DNA of 9,419 bases, from NCBI GenBank assembly GCA_021789355.1, contig JAJYJR010000194.1, positions 1 to 9,419 of the forward strand, written 5' to 3'. A model generated the notes under the pieces. The model saw only the letters and a list, made by a program, of their open reading frames with translations, searched no databases and had not been told where the DNA came from. Shown here in pieces: positions 1 through 7,337 of this stretch. The position numbers and the translations under genes were made by a program. Each line of letters begins with the position of its first letter. Position 1 is the stretch's first letter. Origin of the DNA: Chloroflexota bacterium. Lineage in GTDB: Bacteria > Chloroflexota > Limnocylindria > Limnocylindrales > CSP1-4.

Positions 1-1838
1 TCATCGCCTATTCGGGCAACCAGTTCTTCACCGGCGCCTGGGAGGGGCTCAGGCACCGCTCGGCGAACATGCACACGCTCATCGCGATCGGGACCGGCAC
101 CGCCTGGATCTACTCCACGGTCGCCCTCCTGTTCCCCCAGCTCTTCCCGTCGAAGGCCATGACCGACGTCTACTACGACGTGACGGTCGTCGTCACCGCC
201 CTTGTCGTGCTCGGAATGGCGATGGAGGTGAAGGCACGCGGACGCACGTCGGAGGCGATCGAGAAGCTCATCGGCCTGGCGCCGAAGACCGCGCGCGTCG
301 TGCGCGACGGCGAGGAACGTGAGATCCCGATCGAGGACGTGATCGTGGGCGACATCGTGGTCGTCCGCCCCGGGGCAAAGGTTCCGGTCGACGGGATCGT
401 CCTCGAGGGGGCCAGCGCGATCGACGAATCCATGATCACCGGCGAATCGATGCCGGTGGCGAAGACCCCCGGCGATGAGGTCATCGGGGCCACGATCAAT
501 GGCACCGGTGCGCTGCGTTTCCGGGCGACGAAGGTGGGAGCCGATACAGCGCTCGCGACGATCGTCCGCATGGTGGGCGACGCCCAGGCGTCCAAGGTCC
601 CCATCCAGCGGATCGTCGACGTCGTGTCGGGCTACTTCACGCCCATGGTGGTCATCGCGTCGATCCTCGGGTTCGTGGTCTGGTACGACTTCGGGCCGTC
701 GCCCGCGTTCGCCTACGCAGTCGTGGTCAGCGTCACGACGCTCATCATCGCCTGCCCCTGCGCGCTCGGCATGGCCACGCCGATGTCGCTCACCACGGGC
801 GTCGGGCTGGCCGCCTCCCACGGCATCCTCATCCGCTCCGGCGACGCGCTCCAGGCGGCCAAGAAGCTCGACACGGTCGTGCTTGACAAGACCGGCACGA
901 TCACCCTCGGCAAGCCGGCCGTGACGGATATCGTGTCCGGCGCGGGGACGGTTGACGCCGAGCTGCTCGCCCTCGCGGCGGCCGCCGAACGCGATTCCGA
1001 GCATCCCCTCGCCGCAGCCATCGTCACGGCGGCCCGCGAGCGTGGGCTCCAGACCGAGGCTCTCACCACGTTCGAGGCGGTCGCCGGGCACGGCATTCGG
1101 GCCACGATCGGTGGGCGGGCGGTGCTCGTCGGGAAGCGCGCCCTGCTCGACGCCGACGGCATCGTGGCCGATGCCTTCGACGCCGAGGCGGCACGCCTCG
1201 CCGACGAGGCCAAGACCCCGGTCTTCGTGGCCGCGGACGGACGGGTGCTCGGCCTCCTCGCGATCGCCGACCCGGTCAAGGCCGACTCGCGCGAGGCGAT
1301 CGCCGCGCTCCGCAAGCTCGGCCTGCGGGTCGTCATGCTCACCGGCGACAACCGGCGCACCGCGGACGCGATCGCGCGGCAGGTCGGCGTGGACACCGTG
1401 GTCGCCGAGGTCCTGCCGCAGGACAAGGCGCACGAGGTGCGCAAGCTCCAGCTCGAGGGTCGCACGGTCGCGATGGTCGGCGACGGGATCAACGACGCCC
1501 CGGCGCTCGCCCAGGCGAACGTCGGGTTCGCCATCGGCACGGGCACCGACGTCGCGATCGAGGCGTCCGACGTGACCCTCATCAGCGGATCCCTCCAGGG
1601 CGTGGTCGCGGCGATCGCGATCAGCCGGGCCACGATGCGCAACGTGACCCAGAACCTCTTCGGCGCCTTCGTCTACAACGGCCTCGGCCTGCCCATCGCG
1701 CTCGGCGTGCTGTACCCCTTCACCGGGATCCTGCTCTCGCCGATCCTGGCCGCTCTCGCCATGTCGTTCAGCTCGGTCACCGTCATCAGCAACGCCAACC
1801 GCCTCAAGCGGTTCCGGCTCGCAGGAGTCTCCGCATGA
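1..1838 (+). CDS. copA: Cu(I)-exporting P1B-type ATPase CopA (5' partial)
   Basis: The reading frame is open from the first bases: codons from position 3 read [16 protein letters not shown] and run into the Met at 69, a stretch typical of P1B ATPases. The true start and any N-terminal metal-binding domain therefore lie outside the window. Numbered from Met 69, the protein shows the actuator TGES (124-127), the transmembrane metal site CPC (229-231, inside [13 protein letters not shown]), the phosphorylated Asp in DKTGT (273), the nucleotide-domain HP (312), TGDN (425) and GDGINDAP (471). The last two helices carry YN and MSFSS, which with CPC is the signature of the Cu(I) (P1B-1) class rather than the Zn/Cd/Co classes. 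It should pump Cu+ out of the cytoplasm using ATP. The stop overlaps the next gene (ATGA), so it is cotranscribed with the cupredoxin. Ag+ is an alternative or additional substrate. Confidence 0.96.
   Translation, partial: IAYSGNQFFTGAWEGLRHRSANMHTLIAIGTGTAWIYSTVALLFPQLFPSKAMTDVYYDVTVVVTALVVLGMAMEVKARGRTSEAIEKLIGLAPKTARVVRDGEEREIPIEDVIVGDIVVVRPGAKVPVDGIVLEGASAIDESMITGESMPVAKTPGDEVIGATINGTGALRFRATKVGADTALATIVRMVGDAQASKVPIQRIVDVVSGYFTPMVVIASILGFVVWYDFGPSPAFAYAVVVSVTTLIIACPCALGMATPMSLTTGVGLAASHGILIRSGDALQAAKKLDTVVLDKTGTITLGKPAVTDIVSGAGTVDAELLALAAAAERDSEHPLAAAIVTAARERGLQTEALTTFEAVAGHGIRATIGGRAVLVGKRALLDADGIVADAFDAEAARLADEAKTPVFVAADGRVLGLLAIADPVKADSREAIAALRKLGLRVVMLTGDNRRTADAIARQVGVDTVVAEVLPQDKAHEVRKLQLEGRTVAMVGDGINDAPALAQANVGFAIGTGTDVAIEASDVTLISGSLQGVVAAIAISRATMRNVTQNLFGAFVYNGLGLPIALGVLYPFTGILLSPILAALAMSFSSVTVISNANRLKRFRLAGVSA
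1823..1827 (+). promoter_or_regulatory. Ribosome binding site of the cupredoxin gene
   Basis: AGGAG lies inside the end of copA, 7 nt before the ATG at 1835. It supports independent initiation at the overlapping start rather than pure translational coupling. Confidence 0.7.
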
Positions 1839-2218
1839 CCCCCGATCGCATCCTCGTCACCCTCGTCGGCCTTGCCGCAATCGCCGCGGTCGCCTGGTTC
1901 TTCTGGTTCAAGCGGGTCGAGGGCGTGGCCGCGGCTACCGTGTCCGACGGCTACCAGGAGGTGATGGTCCTCGTCAAGGGCGGCTACACCCCAGACACGA
2001 TCCGCGTCTCGGCTGGCAGGCCCGTTCGCCTTCTCTTCCGCCGCGAGGAGACGGCCGCCTGCTCGGAGCAGGTGGTGCTCGCCGACTTCGGCAAGTCCGC
2101 CGTGTTGCCCGAGGGCCAGGTGGTGCCGGTGGAGTTCCTGCCGGCCGAACCGGGGGAGCACGAGTTCACCTGCGAGATGGGCATGCTGCGCGGGCGGCTG
2201 CTCGTGGAAGCTGCATGA
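1835..2218 (+). CDS. Membrane-anchored CupA-like cupredoxin, probable Cu(I) chaperone
   Basis: A 127-residue protein with an N-terminal transmembrane anchor (about residues 6-25, followed by FKR) and a cupredoxin-fold domain (about 40-125) that should sit outside the membrane. It lacks the His-Cys-His-Met set of an electron-transfer type 1 copper site. Instead it has C76 and the motif CEMGM (C113, M115, M117). From memory of the family, pneumococcal CupA binds Cu(I) with two Cys 37 residues apart followed by two Met at +2 and +4, and the same spacing is seen here. I infer a Cu(I)-buffering chaperone that hands copper to the CopA encoded just upstream. The ATG overlaps the copA stop and has an AGGAG ribosome binding site (1823-1827) 7 nt upstream, which fixes the start. 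A general cupredoxin label is certain; the chaperone role is inferred. Confidence 0.88.
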   Translation: MTPDRILVTLVGLAAIAAVAWFFWFKRVEGVAAATVSDGYQEVMVLVKGGYTPDTIRVSAGRPVRLLFRREETAACSEQVVLADFGKSAVLPEGQVVPVEFLPAEPGEHEFTCEMGMLRGRLLVEAA

Positions 2219-2490
2219 CCCAGCGCACGGAGCCTCGGACACAGGCCACCGTGCACACAGCGGTGGCGGCCCAGTCCCCCCAGGGCCGTCACCGCTGCCC
2301 CGTCTGCGACGGGGCGATCGGGCCAGAAGGGGGAGTGGCGACCCGCTACGAGGGCATGACCCTGGTCTTCCGGGCCGCCGGCTGCCGCGCCTCGTTCGAG
2401 CGGGAGCCGGAGCGGTACCTGCGTGCGGACGCCTCACCCGCGTATGGATGCGACGAGTCCCCGGCAAGCGAGTGGTGCTGCGACCGGTAA
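2215..2490 (+). CDS. YHS/TRASH-type small metal-binding protein, copy 1
   Basis: A 91-residue soluble protein starting in an ATGA overlap with the cupredoxin stop, with a modest GGAAG 4 nt upstream. After a polar N-terminus (1-25), a YHS/TRASH-like domain spans about residues 26-69: C28-x2-C31, the strand segment GMTLVFRAAGC57, then FEREPERYL. These domains are known as small zinc- or copper-binding treble-clef units, often encoded with copper ATPases. The usual Cys two residues before the GC pair (F-x-C-x2-C) is Ala here, so only three of four expected ligands are present. Three more Cys lie in the tail (C79, C88, C89, ending WCCDR) and could complete a site. The gene closes the copper operon. 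A role in cytoplasmic copper binding, or as an accessory to CopA, is inferred only. A second copy lies at 9128-9356. Confidence 0.82.
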   Translation: MTQRTEPRTQATVHTAVAAQSPQGRHRCPVCDGAIGPEGGVATRYEGMTLVFRAAGCRASFEREPERYLRADASPAYGCDESPASEWCCDR

Positions 2491-2565
2491 GGGGCGGGCG
2501 TCATCTCCCCGAACCGGTGGGAATCCTGAGCCGAGAGGTCGGATATCCCGGGACCCGCCTGACTA
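2491..2565 (+). promoter_or_regulatory. Structured intergenic RNA element: terminator or leader
   Basis: Between the YHS gene and the NRAMP-like gene, 2493-2498 (GGCGGG) pairs perfectly with 2554-2559 (CCCGCC). Inside this, 2519-2526 (GGGAATCC) pairs with 2541-2549 (GGATATCCC) as 8 bp with one bulged A, leaving a 14-nt loop. An alternative small hairpin, CCGA-GAGG-TCGG (2531-2542), competes with the inner stem. No T-tract follows. It could end the copper transcript or act as a 5' leader for the transporter. No known riboswitch class is recognised. Confidence 0.4.
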
Positions 2566-2631
2566 TTGGCCCTCGCCGCCGGTGCTGCCCGCCGGGTTCA
2601 CTCCGCTCATGCACCTCGCTGGATTGAGCCG

Positions 2632-3915
2632 ATGACCGCTGCGACTGCCGCCCGCGCCATCCTGGGCCATGGCGCCGTTGGATTGCGGCGCCTGGACGTG
2701 CGGCGCGTACTGCGGGTCGTGGGGCCAGCCTGGATCGTCATGCTCGCCGACGTCGACGCGGCGAGCGTCGTGACTGCCGCGCAGGCGGGCAGCCGCTTCG
2801 GCTACGCGATGCTCCTGCCGCTGCTCCTCCTCATCCCGGTCCTGTACCTCGTGCAGGAGATGACCGCGCGCCTCGCGATCGGCACCGGGCTCGGCCACGC
2901 GGAGCTCATCCGCCGCCGCTACGGCCTGGGCTGGGGCGTCGCCGCCGTGGGCTCGATGGTCGCCATCGACCTCCTCGCCTACGTCGCCGAGTTCGCCGGC
3001 ATCGTGCTGGGGGCGAGCCTGATCGGCATTCCGGCGCCGGTGGCGGTCGGAGGAGCATTCGTCCTCCATGCCGTCACGGTGCTGACGGGCAGCTACGGTC
3101 GTTTCGAGCGGATGGCGCTCGTGCTGTCGCTCGGGCTGTTCGCGTTCGTCGGGCTCGCGATCGTCGCCCATCCGGACGCCCGGGCGGTACTCGGCGGGCT
3201 GTCGCCGCTGCAGCCGTTCGGACGGGCAGGCTACGCCGACCTCGTGGTGGCGAACGTGGGCGCGGTGATCATGCCCTGGATGCTCTTCTACCAGCAGGCC
3301 GCGACGGTCGACAAGGGCCTCCGCGTCGACGACCTGCGCGCGGCGCGATGGGAGACGATGGTGGGCGCGATCGCGAGCGAGCTGCTCATGGGCGCCATCG
3401 TCGTAGCGGCGGCCGCCATGACCGTCGGGCGAGACTCGCTCCAATGGATCATCGCTGGCGGGCTCGCACTGCCGTCGGGGCTGACCGCCCTCGTCAGCGA
3501 AGGCTGGGGCCCACTCATCGCGATCGGGATGATCGGGTCGGGACTGCTGGCGGCGATCGTCATCTCGCTCAGCTCGGCGTGGGCCTGGGGCGAGCTCTTC
3601 GGCTGGCCCCACAGCCTGAACCTTTCGCTCCGGCGTGCACCCGCCTTCTACGCCCTCTACCTGCTCGAGATCGTCCCGGCGGCGCTCGTCGCGCTGCTCG
3701 CGCAGAACCTCGTCGCGGTGGTGATCGGCGCGATGGTCCTCAACGTCGTCGTGCTCGCGATCCCGCTCACGTTCCTCATCCGGCTCTCGAGCGACCCGTC
3801 CGTGCTCGGCGGGCTGGCCAACTCACGGCGGCGCAGCGTGCTCATGTGGGCCATCACGGGCGGCCTGCTCGCCCTGGGGCTCTGGAGCACGGCGAGCGTC
3901 CTTCACGGGGCTTGA
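2632..3915 (+). CDS. NRAMP-superfamily divalent metal-ion transporter, divergent
   Basis: A 427-residue protein with about 11 hydrophobic helices, the normal length and layout for the NRAMP/MntH superfamily. The start is the ATG at 2632. No convincing Shine-Dalgarno is visible; an in-frame TTG at 2566 would add 22 unlike residues and lies within the structured spacer. The N-terminal signature region VVGPAWIVMLADVDAASVV (30-48) aligns with the helix-1 metal site. The family motif D-P-G-N reads D40-V-D-A43 here, so the metal-binding Asp is kept, Asn is replaced by Ala, and a second Asp is added. Helix 6, normally M-P-H, reads M214-P-W, so the Met ligand is kept and the His is lost. Bacterial NRAMP relatives with altered sites include magnesium transporters, so the ion here could be Mn, Fe or Mg. 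The placement next to a copper operon suggests a metal-homeostasis cluster. Superfamily assignment is firm; substrate is unknown. Confidence 0.88.
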   Translation: MTAATAARAILGHGAVGLRRLDVRRVLRVVGPAWIVMLADVDAASVVTAAQAGSRFGYAMLLPLLLLIPVLYLVQEMTARLAIGTGLGHAELIRRRYGLGWGVAAVGSMVAIDLLAYVAEFAGIVLGASLIGIPAPVAVGGAFVLHAVTVLTGSYGRFERMALVLSLGLFAFVGLAIVAHPDARAVLGGLSPLQPFGRAGYADLVVANVGAVIMPWMLFYQQAATVDKGLRVDDLRAARWETMVGAIASELLMGAIVVAAAAMTVGRDSLQWIIAGGLALPSGLTALVSEGWGPLIAIGMIGSGLLAAIVISLSSAWAWGELFGWPHSLNLSLRRAPAFYALYLLEIVPAALVALLAQNLVAVVIGAMVLNVVVLAIPLTFLIRLSSDPSVLGGLANSRRRSVLMWAITGGLLALGLWSTASVLHGA

Positions 3916-4048
3916 GCGGCGGTCGCGGTCGCATGATGCGCGAGAAAGCCTCTGCGGGGGCCGGGTTCTCCTCCAGGTTTCAGGCCGGGCTCATCGCCGG
4001 CTCAGGCCAGCGCCCGACGCTGGGCATCGACGGCGAAGAGCATGACGG

Positions 4049-4065
4049 CCGACCGCGGTGGTCGG
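4049..4065. other. Small GC hairpin upstream of the ICMT-like gene
   Basis: CCGACC (4049-4054) and GGTCGG (4060-4065) form a 6-bp stem with a 5-nt loop, 31 nt before the ATG at 4097. It may be a weak end point for the upstream transcript or a leader structure. There is no T-tract, and chance is quite possible at this GC content. I see nothing else of note in 3916-4083. Confidence 0.2.
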
Positions 4066-4083
4066 GCTCGATCGACCTTGGCT

Positions 4084-4090
4084 GAGGAGA
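4084..4090 (+). promoter_or_regulatory. Strong ribosome binding site of the ICMT-like gene
   Basis: GAGGAGA at 6 nt before ATG 4097. It decides the start over an upstream in-frame GTG at 4058. Confidence 0.75.
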
Positions 4091-4096
4091 CGAGTC

Positions 4097-4750
4097 ATGG
4101 GCGGAGACGACTTCGGCGGCGGCCTCTGGATCCTGGTGGCGTTCAACTCGATCCTGTTCATCCTGTTCGCCGCGAGCTTCTTCCATCCCCGCTCCGGGCG
4201 CGACTGGCGGGTCATGGGCGCCTATTCCGCGTTCATCGTCGCTCTCTTCACCGAGATGTACGGGTTCCCGCTCACGATCTACCTGCTCTCGGGCGTCCTG
4301 GGCTCGCGATTCCCGGAGCTGGTCCCCACCCACGCCGGCGGCCACCTCCTGAACGACCTCGTCGGCTGGCAGGGGGACCCGCATCTGAGCCCCTTCCATT
4401 TCGCGAGCTACATCGTCCTGGGCGCGGGCTTCATCGTGCTGATCAAGGCCTGGCCGGTGCTGTGGCGGGCCCAGCGGGAGCATCGCCTGGCGACCACGGG
4501 CCCCTACGCAGCGGTGCGCCATCCCCAGTACGTCGGGTTCCTCCTCATCATGGCGGGCTTCCTGCTCCAATGGCCGACGCTCCTCACGCTCGTCATGTTC
4601 CCCGTCCTGGCGTTCGCCTACACGCGACTCGCACGGTCCGAGGAGCGCGAGGTGCGCAAGGAGTTCGGGGCCGCCTACGAGCAGTACGCGGCCGCGACGC
4701 CGGGCTTCGTCCCGCGCTTGCGATCCCGCCGGGCGCCTCAGGCCGGGTGA
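4097..4750 (+). CDS. ICMT/PEMT-family integral membrane methyltransferase
   Basis: A 217-residue protein with membrane helices at about 9-28, 40-66, 103-122 and 147-176. The C-terminal half has the hallmark of isoprenylcysteine carboxylmethyltransferase-like and phospholipid methyltransferase-like enzymes: GPY (135-137), RHPQY (141-145), then EE (182-183) and FGAAYEQY (190-197), which form the S-adenosylmethionine pocket at the membrane face. The methyl acceptor is unknown. Bacteria lack prenylated CaaX proteins, so lipid or small hydrophobic acceptors are likelier. The N-terminal section with GFPLTIYLLSG (56-66) and HAGGHLL (79-85) is typical of the longer bacterial members. The start at 4097 is chosen because GAGGAGA (4084-4090) lies 6 nt upstream; the frame could open earlier at 4058 without such a site. 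It sits 181 bp after the transporter and may be transcribed separately. Confidence 0.85.
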   Translation: MGGDDFGGGLWILVAFNSILFILFAASFFHPRSGRDWRVMGAYSAFIVALFTEMYGFPLTIYLLSGVLGSRFPELVPTHAGGHLLNDLVGWQGDPHLSPFHFASYIVLGAGFIVLIKAWPVLWRAQREHRLATTGPYAAVRHPQYVGFLLIMAGFLLQWPTLLTLVMFPVLAFAYTRLARSEEREVRKEFGAAYEQYAAATPGFVPRLRSRRAPQAG

Positions 4751-4847
4751 GACCGTTCGGGGCGCTCCGCTGGGACAGGTAGCGTCAGCCCTCGCGGCGC
4801 CCAACGACGGCGGTCGCCTCGGAGGGCCGCCCCGCCCCGAGAAGTGA

Positions 4848-4865
4848 TACGACGCACCTGTAGTA
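4848..4865. promoter_or_regulatory. Palindromic operator candidate, copy 1, upstream of nuoL
   Basis: The sequence TACGAC-GCACCT-GTAGTA is an inverted repeat of TACTAC/GTAGTA half-sites with one mismatch. It lies 60 nt before the chosen nuoL start. A second site of the same design lies at 8853-8870, upstream of the divergently placed Lgt-like gene, with 13 of 18 positions identical. In both, the perfect half GTAGTAC faces the gene and contains TAGTAC, which could be part of a -10 element, so a bound protein would block RNA polymerase. The half-sites recall BlaI/MecI/CopY-family operators, but that link is inference and the regulator is not in the window. Confidence 0.55.
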
Positions 4866-4925
4866 CTTTAGCGCGTGCCGCCGCGGACGCGCCTGCACCG
4901 AGCCCGCTCGACGCACCTCGATTGG

Positions 4926-6905
4926 ATGGGGTGGATGAAGGACGAGATCCCGGTCCTCCTGCTGCTGATCCTGCCCCTGACGGGCTTCCTGGCGACCGGG
5001 CTGCTCGGTCGGCGGCTGGGCGACCGCTCCTGGGTCGTCTCGGTTGGGGCCGTCGTCGTCACGTGGGCGATCGGCATGCTCGTGGCCCTCGGAGCCCTGA
5101 GCGGTCAGTACGGTCCGGCGGGTCTGCAGTTCACGCTCTACCGTTGGATCCCTACGGGGCCAATCGGCGGCCGGCCGTTCGGCATCGACGCGAACTTCGC
5201 CGTCGACAACCTCACCGCGGTCCTGCTCATCGTCGTGACGTCGGTCGGGATGCTCGTCCATGTCTACTCGATCGGCTACATGGCGCACGACCCCGGGAAG
5301 TGGCGGTTCTTCGCCTACCTGAACTTCTTCATGTTCAGCATGCTGCTGCTCGTCCTGGCGGCGAACTTCCTGCTGCTCTTCGCCGGCTGGGAGCTGGTGG
5401 GGCTCTCGAGCTACGTGCTGATCGGGTTCTGGTACCGCCGCCGGAACGCGGCCCTCGCGGCCAAGAAGGCGTTCCTCGTCAACCGCGTGGGCGACGTCGG
5501 GTTCAGCGTCGGGATCTGGGCCATCGCGACCACCGTCGGCTCGCTGAACTTCTCCGACGTGTTCACCAGGCTCCCCCAGATGCTGGCCGCGGGCCAGGTC
5601 CAGTCATGGCAGGTCACCGGCATCGCGCTGCTGCTCTTCTGTGGCGCGGTCGGCAAGAGCGCCCAGTTTCCGCTGCACGTCTGGCTGCCAGACGCGATGG
5701 AGGGCCCTACGCCGGTCTCCGCGCTGATCCACGCGGCGACCATGGTGAACGCCGGGGTCTACCTGGTCGCGCGGGCGAACCCGATCTTCGCGCTCTCCTC
5801 GACGGCCATGGTCGTGGTGGCCGCGATCGGAACGTTCACCGCGCTGCTGGCCGCCTCGATCGCACTGACGCAGACCGACATCAAGCGCGTGCTCGCGTAC
5901 TCGACGCTCTCCCAGCTCGGCTACATGTTCGCGGCGCTCGGCGTGGGGGCGTACACGGCGGCGATCTTCCACCTGCTCGCCCAGGGCTTCACGAAGGGCC
6001 TGCTGTTCCTCGATTCTGGTTCCGTGATCCACGGCGTCCACGACGAGCAGGACATGAACAGGATGGGCGGGCTGTGGCGGAAGATGCCCATCACGCACGC
6101 GACCATGCTGGTCGGCGCGCTCGCCATGGCCGGCCTGCCGCCGCTCGTCCCGTTCTTCAGCAAGGACGAGATCCTGGGCGCAAGTTTCCGGAACGGCTTC
6201 TACGCGGTCTGGGTGATCGGCGTGCTTGTGGCTGGCATGACCGCCTTCTACATGTTCCGGCTCATGGGCAAGACGTTCTACGGTCCAAGCCACGTCCCCG
6301 ATGGTGTCCACCCGCACGAGTCGCCCTCGACCATGTGGACCCCGCTGGTCCTGCTGGCGGCTGGGGCCGCCGTGCTCGGCCTCGCGGTCGGCTGGCCCCC
6401 CGATGCGGGGCTCATCCACCGGTGGCTGGACCCGCTCTTCGCGCCGGCCGAGGCCACGCTGGGGCGGCACGCGGAACAATTCCAGCTCCTGGGCGTCGAC
6501 GGAGCCCTCGTGCTCGTGAGCGTCGCCATGGCCACGCTCGGTCTCCTCATGGCGATCCGCCTCTTCGGCCTGCGGCTGCCGCGCCGAGATGTGGAGCCAC
6601 GCCCGGCGCTCGTCGAGCGCACGACCCGGCGCCTGCTCCCGCTCTATGCCGCTTCCCTCCACAAGTGGTGGGTCGACGACCTGTATCGTGGTGTCTTCTT
6701 CGTGATCGGCGGCCGCGCCGCGCGCGGAGCCTGGTGGTTCGACGTACACGTGGTCGACGGCGCGGTCAACGGTGTCGCGAGACTCACGACGGCCAGCGGC
6801 ATGCGGCTCCGCCGCCTCCAGACGGGCCGCGTCCAGAACTACGCCCTGGGCATCGCCATCGGGCTCATCGCGATGGCGGCGGGCTTCCTCGTGCTGACGC
6901 GCTGA
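4926..6905 (+). CDS. nuoL: NADH-quinone oxidoreductase subunit L, stand-alone gene
   Basis: A 659-residue polytopic protein of full NuoL length. In complex I, NuoL is the most distal proton-pumping antiporter-like subunit. Conserved features seen: E156 in AGWELVGLSSY, the loop-broken helix block GKSAQFPLHVWLPDAMEGPTP with K244, ALIHAATMV (267-274), H349 and K357 of the central hydrophilic axis, K413-D-E in FSKDEIL, and the C-terminal arm with the long amphipathic helix region (about 575-640) and last helix (641-657). Unusual are Q353 where family members have the His of THAFFK, T356, and D363 in FLDSGSVIHG where Gly or Ala is usual. No other nuo, mrp or DabA gene is adjacent, so it is an orphan copy. 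ATG 4926 is chosen to give a normal N-terminus; ATG 4935 and GTG 4875 are alternatives, none with a clear ribosome binding site. An operator-like palindrome precedes it. Confidence 0.9.
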   Translation: MGWMKDEIPVLLLLILPLTGFLATGLLGRRLGDRSWVVSVGAVVVTWAIGMLVALGALSGQYGPAGLQFTLYRWIPTGPIGGRPFGIDANFAVDNLTAVLLIVVTSVGMLVHVYSIGYMAHDPGKWRFFAYLNFFMFSMLLLVLAANFLLLFAGWELVGLSSYVLIGFWYRRRNAALAAKKAFLVNRVGDVGFSVGIWAIATTVGSLNFSDVFTRLPQMLAAGQVQSWQVTGIALLLFCGAVGKSAQFPLHVWLPDAMEGPTPVSALIHAATMVNAGVYLVARANPIFALSSTAMVVVAAIGTFTALLAASIALTQTDIKRVLAYSTLSQLGYMFAALGVGAYTAAIFHLLAQGFTKGLLFLDSGSVIHGVHDEQDMNRMGGLWRKMPITHATMLVGALAMAGLPPLVPFFSKDEILGASFRNGFYAVWVIGVLVAGMTAFYMFRLMGKTFYGPSHVPDGVHPHESPSTMWTPLVLLAAGAAVLGLAVGWPPDAGLIHRWLDPLFAPAEATLGRHAEQFQLLGVDGALVLVSVAMATLGLLMAIRLFGLRLPRRDVEPRPALVERTTRRLLPLYAASLHKWWVDDLYRGVFFVIGGRAARGAWWFDVHVVDGAVNGVARLTTASGMRLRRLQTGRVQNYALGIAIGLIAMAAGFLVLTR

Positions 6906-7030
6906 CCGGCTCCGGGATCCGTCGAACGCGGTGAAACCGGGTGCACCGCGAGCCGATCGGGTGGGCGACCCGCGTGAGAAGCGTGGACGACGCCGTTCAG
7001 AACCATCGCTGCCGTGCGGCGCACACAGGA

Positions 7031-7060
7031 ACGCCGGGCCTCGACTTCGAGGCCCGGCGT
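7031..7060. terminator. Bidirectional hairpin terminator between convergent genes
   Basis: A perfect 13-bp GC-rich stem (7031-7043 with 7048-7060) with a 4-nt loop lies between the end of nuoL (+) and the end of the small minus-strand gene at 7077, exactly where convergent transcripts should stop. No T-tract follows on either side, which is common in GC-rich genomes. Confidence 0.75.
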
Positions 7061-7076
7061 GCGAGTCGGCGGGGGA

Positions 7077-7322
7077 TCAGTGGCCGTATCCCAGCGCCCA
7101 GCGGCTGCCTCCTCCAGGATTGTGGCCAAAGCCGCTGTACCCGCCGTCCCCAGCGGGCAGGGTTGCCGGATCGACGCGCGGGACGGGACCGCCCGCGCCC
7201 TGATCCCCCTGCCACTGCGCCAGGTTCCAGCGCGCCACGTCGGGCTCGTCGGGAACCGGGTTGACGCCCGCCCACTGGTAGCGGCTCCACTCGCGATACG
7301 GGGGATGGATGTTCGTGTGCAT
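7077..7322 (-). CDS. Small Trp/Gly-rich hypothetical protein
   Basis: An 81-residue protein of unknown function. The start is well supported: on the minus strand AGGAGGT ends 8 nt before the ATG at 7322, a near-perfect ribosome binding site. The N-terminal half holds an aromatic cluster (HPPYREWSRYQW, residues 6-17, then W32 and W37), and the C-terminal third is Gly-rich and ends GSRWALGYGH. There is no signal peptide, no membrane helix and no Cys, so a Cys-based metal site is excluded; four or five His are present. It follows the Lgt-like gene on the same strand after a 200-bp spacer with two hairpins, so it probably has its own promoter. The 13-bp hairpin just downstream fits as its terminator. 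I recognise no family. The strong translation signal makes it more than a chance frame. Confidence 0.65.
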   Translation of the reverse strand: MHTNIHPPYREWSRYQWAGVNPVPDEPDVARWNLAQWQGDQGAGGPVPRVDPATLPAGDGGYSGFGHNPGGGSRWALGYGH

Positions 7323-7328
7323 CGTCGA

Positions 7329-7337
7329 GGACCTCCT
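7329..7337 (-). promoter_or_regulatory. Strong ribosome binding site of the small Trp/Gly-rich gene
   Basis: On the minus strand this reads AGGAGGTCC around 8 nt before ATG 7322. It is close to the ideal anti-16S match and is the main reason to accept this short gene. Confidence 0.7.

Noticed and set aside
2511..2570. Resemblance to a cobalamin riboswitch core (ACCGGTGGGAATCC, later CCCGCC)
   Set aside because: The conserved box after the CCCGCC is not present, an extra hairpin interrupts the core, and no matching 5' or 3' helices are visible.
2566..2631. Extension of the NRAMP-like protein to an upstream TTG
   Set aside because: TTG is a rare start, the added 22 residues are not family-like, and the region abuts the base-paired spacer.
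4848..4865. Direct assignment of the palindrome to CopY
   Set aside because: The CopY core as I know it has ACA and TGT separated by two bases, which neither site shows; only a general BlaI/CopY-like half-site similarity remains.
4875..4925. GTG start for NuoL at 4875
   Set aside because: It adds 17 Arg/His-rich residues not expected before the first helix and lies only 9 nt from the palindrome with no ribosome binding site, though a leaderless start cannot be excluded.
4844..6934. Long 696-codon plus-strand frame over nuoL, and antisense frames of 300-380 codons over nuoL and the NRAMP-like gene
   Set aside because: They are Arg/Pro/Gly/His-rich translations of high-GC genes in other frames and contain no recognisable domain.
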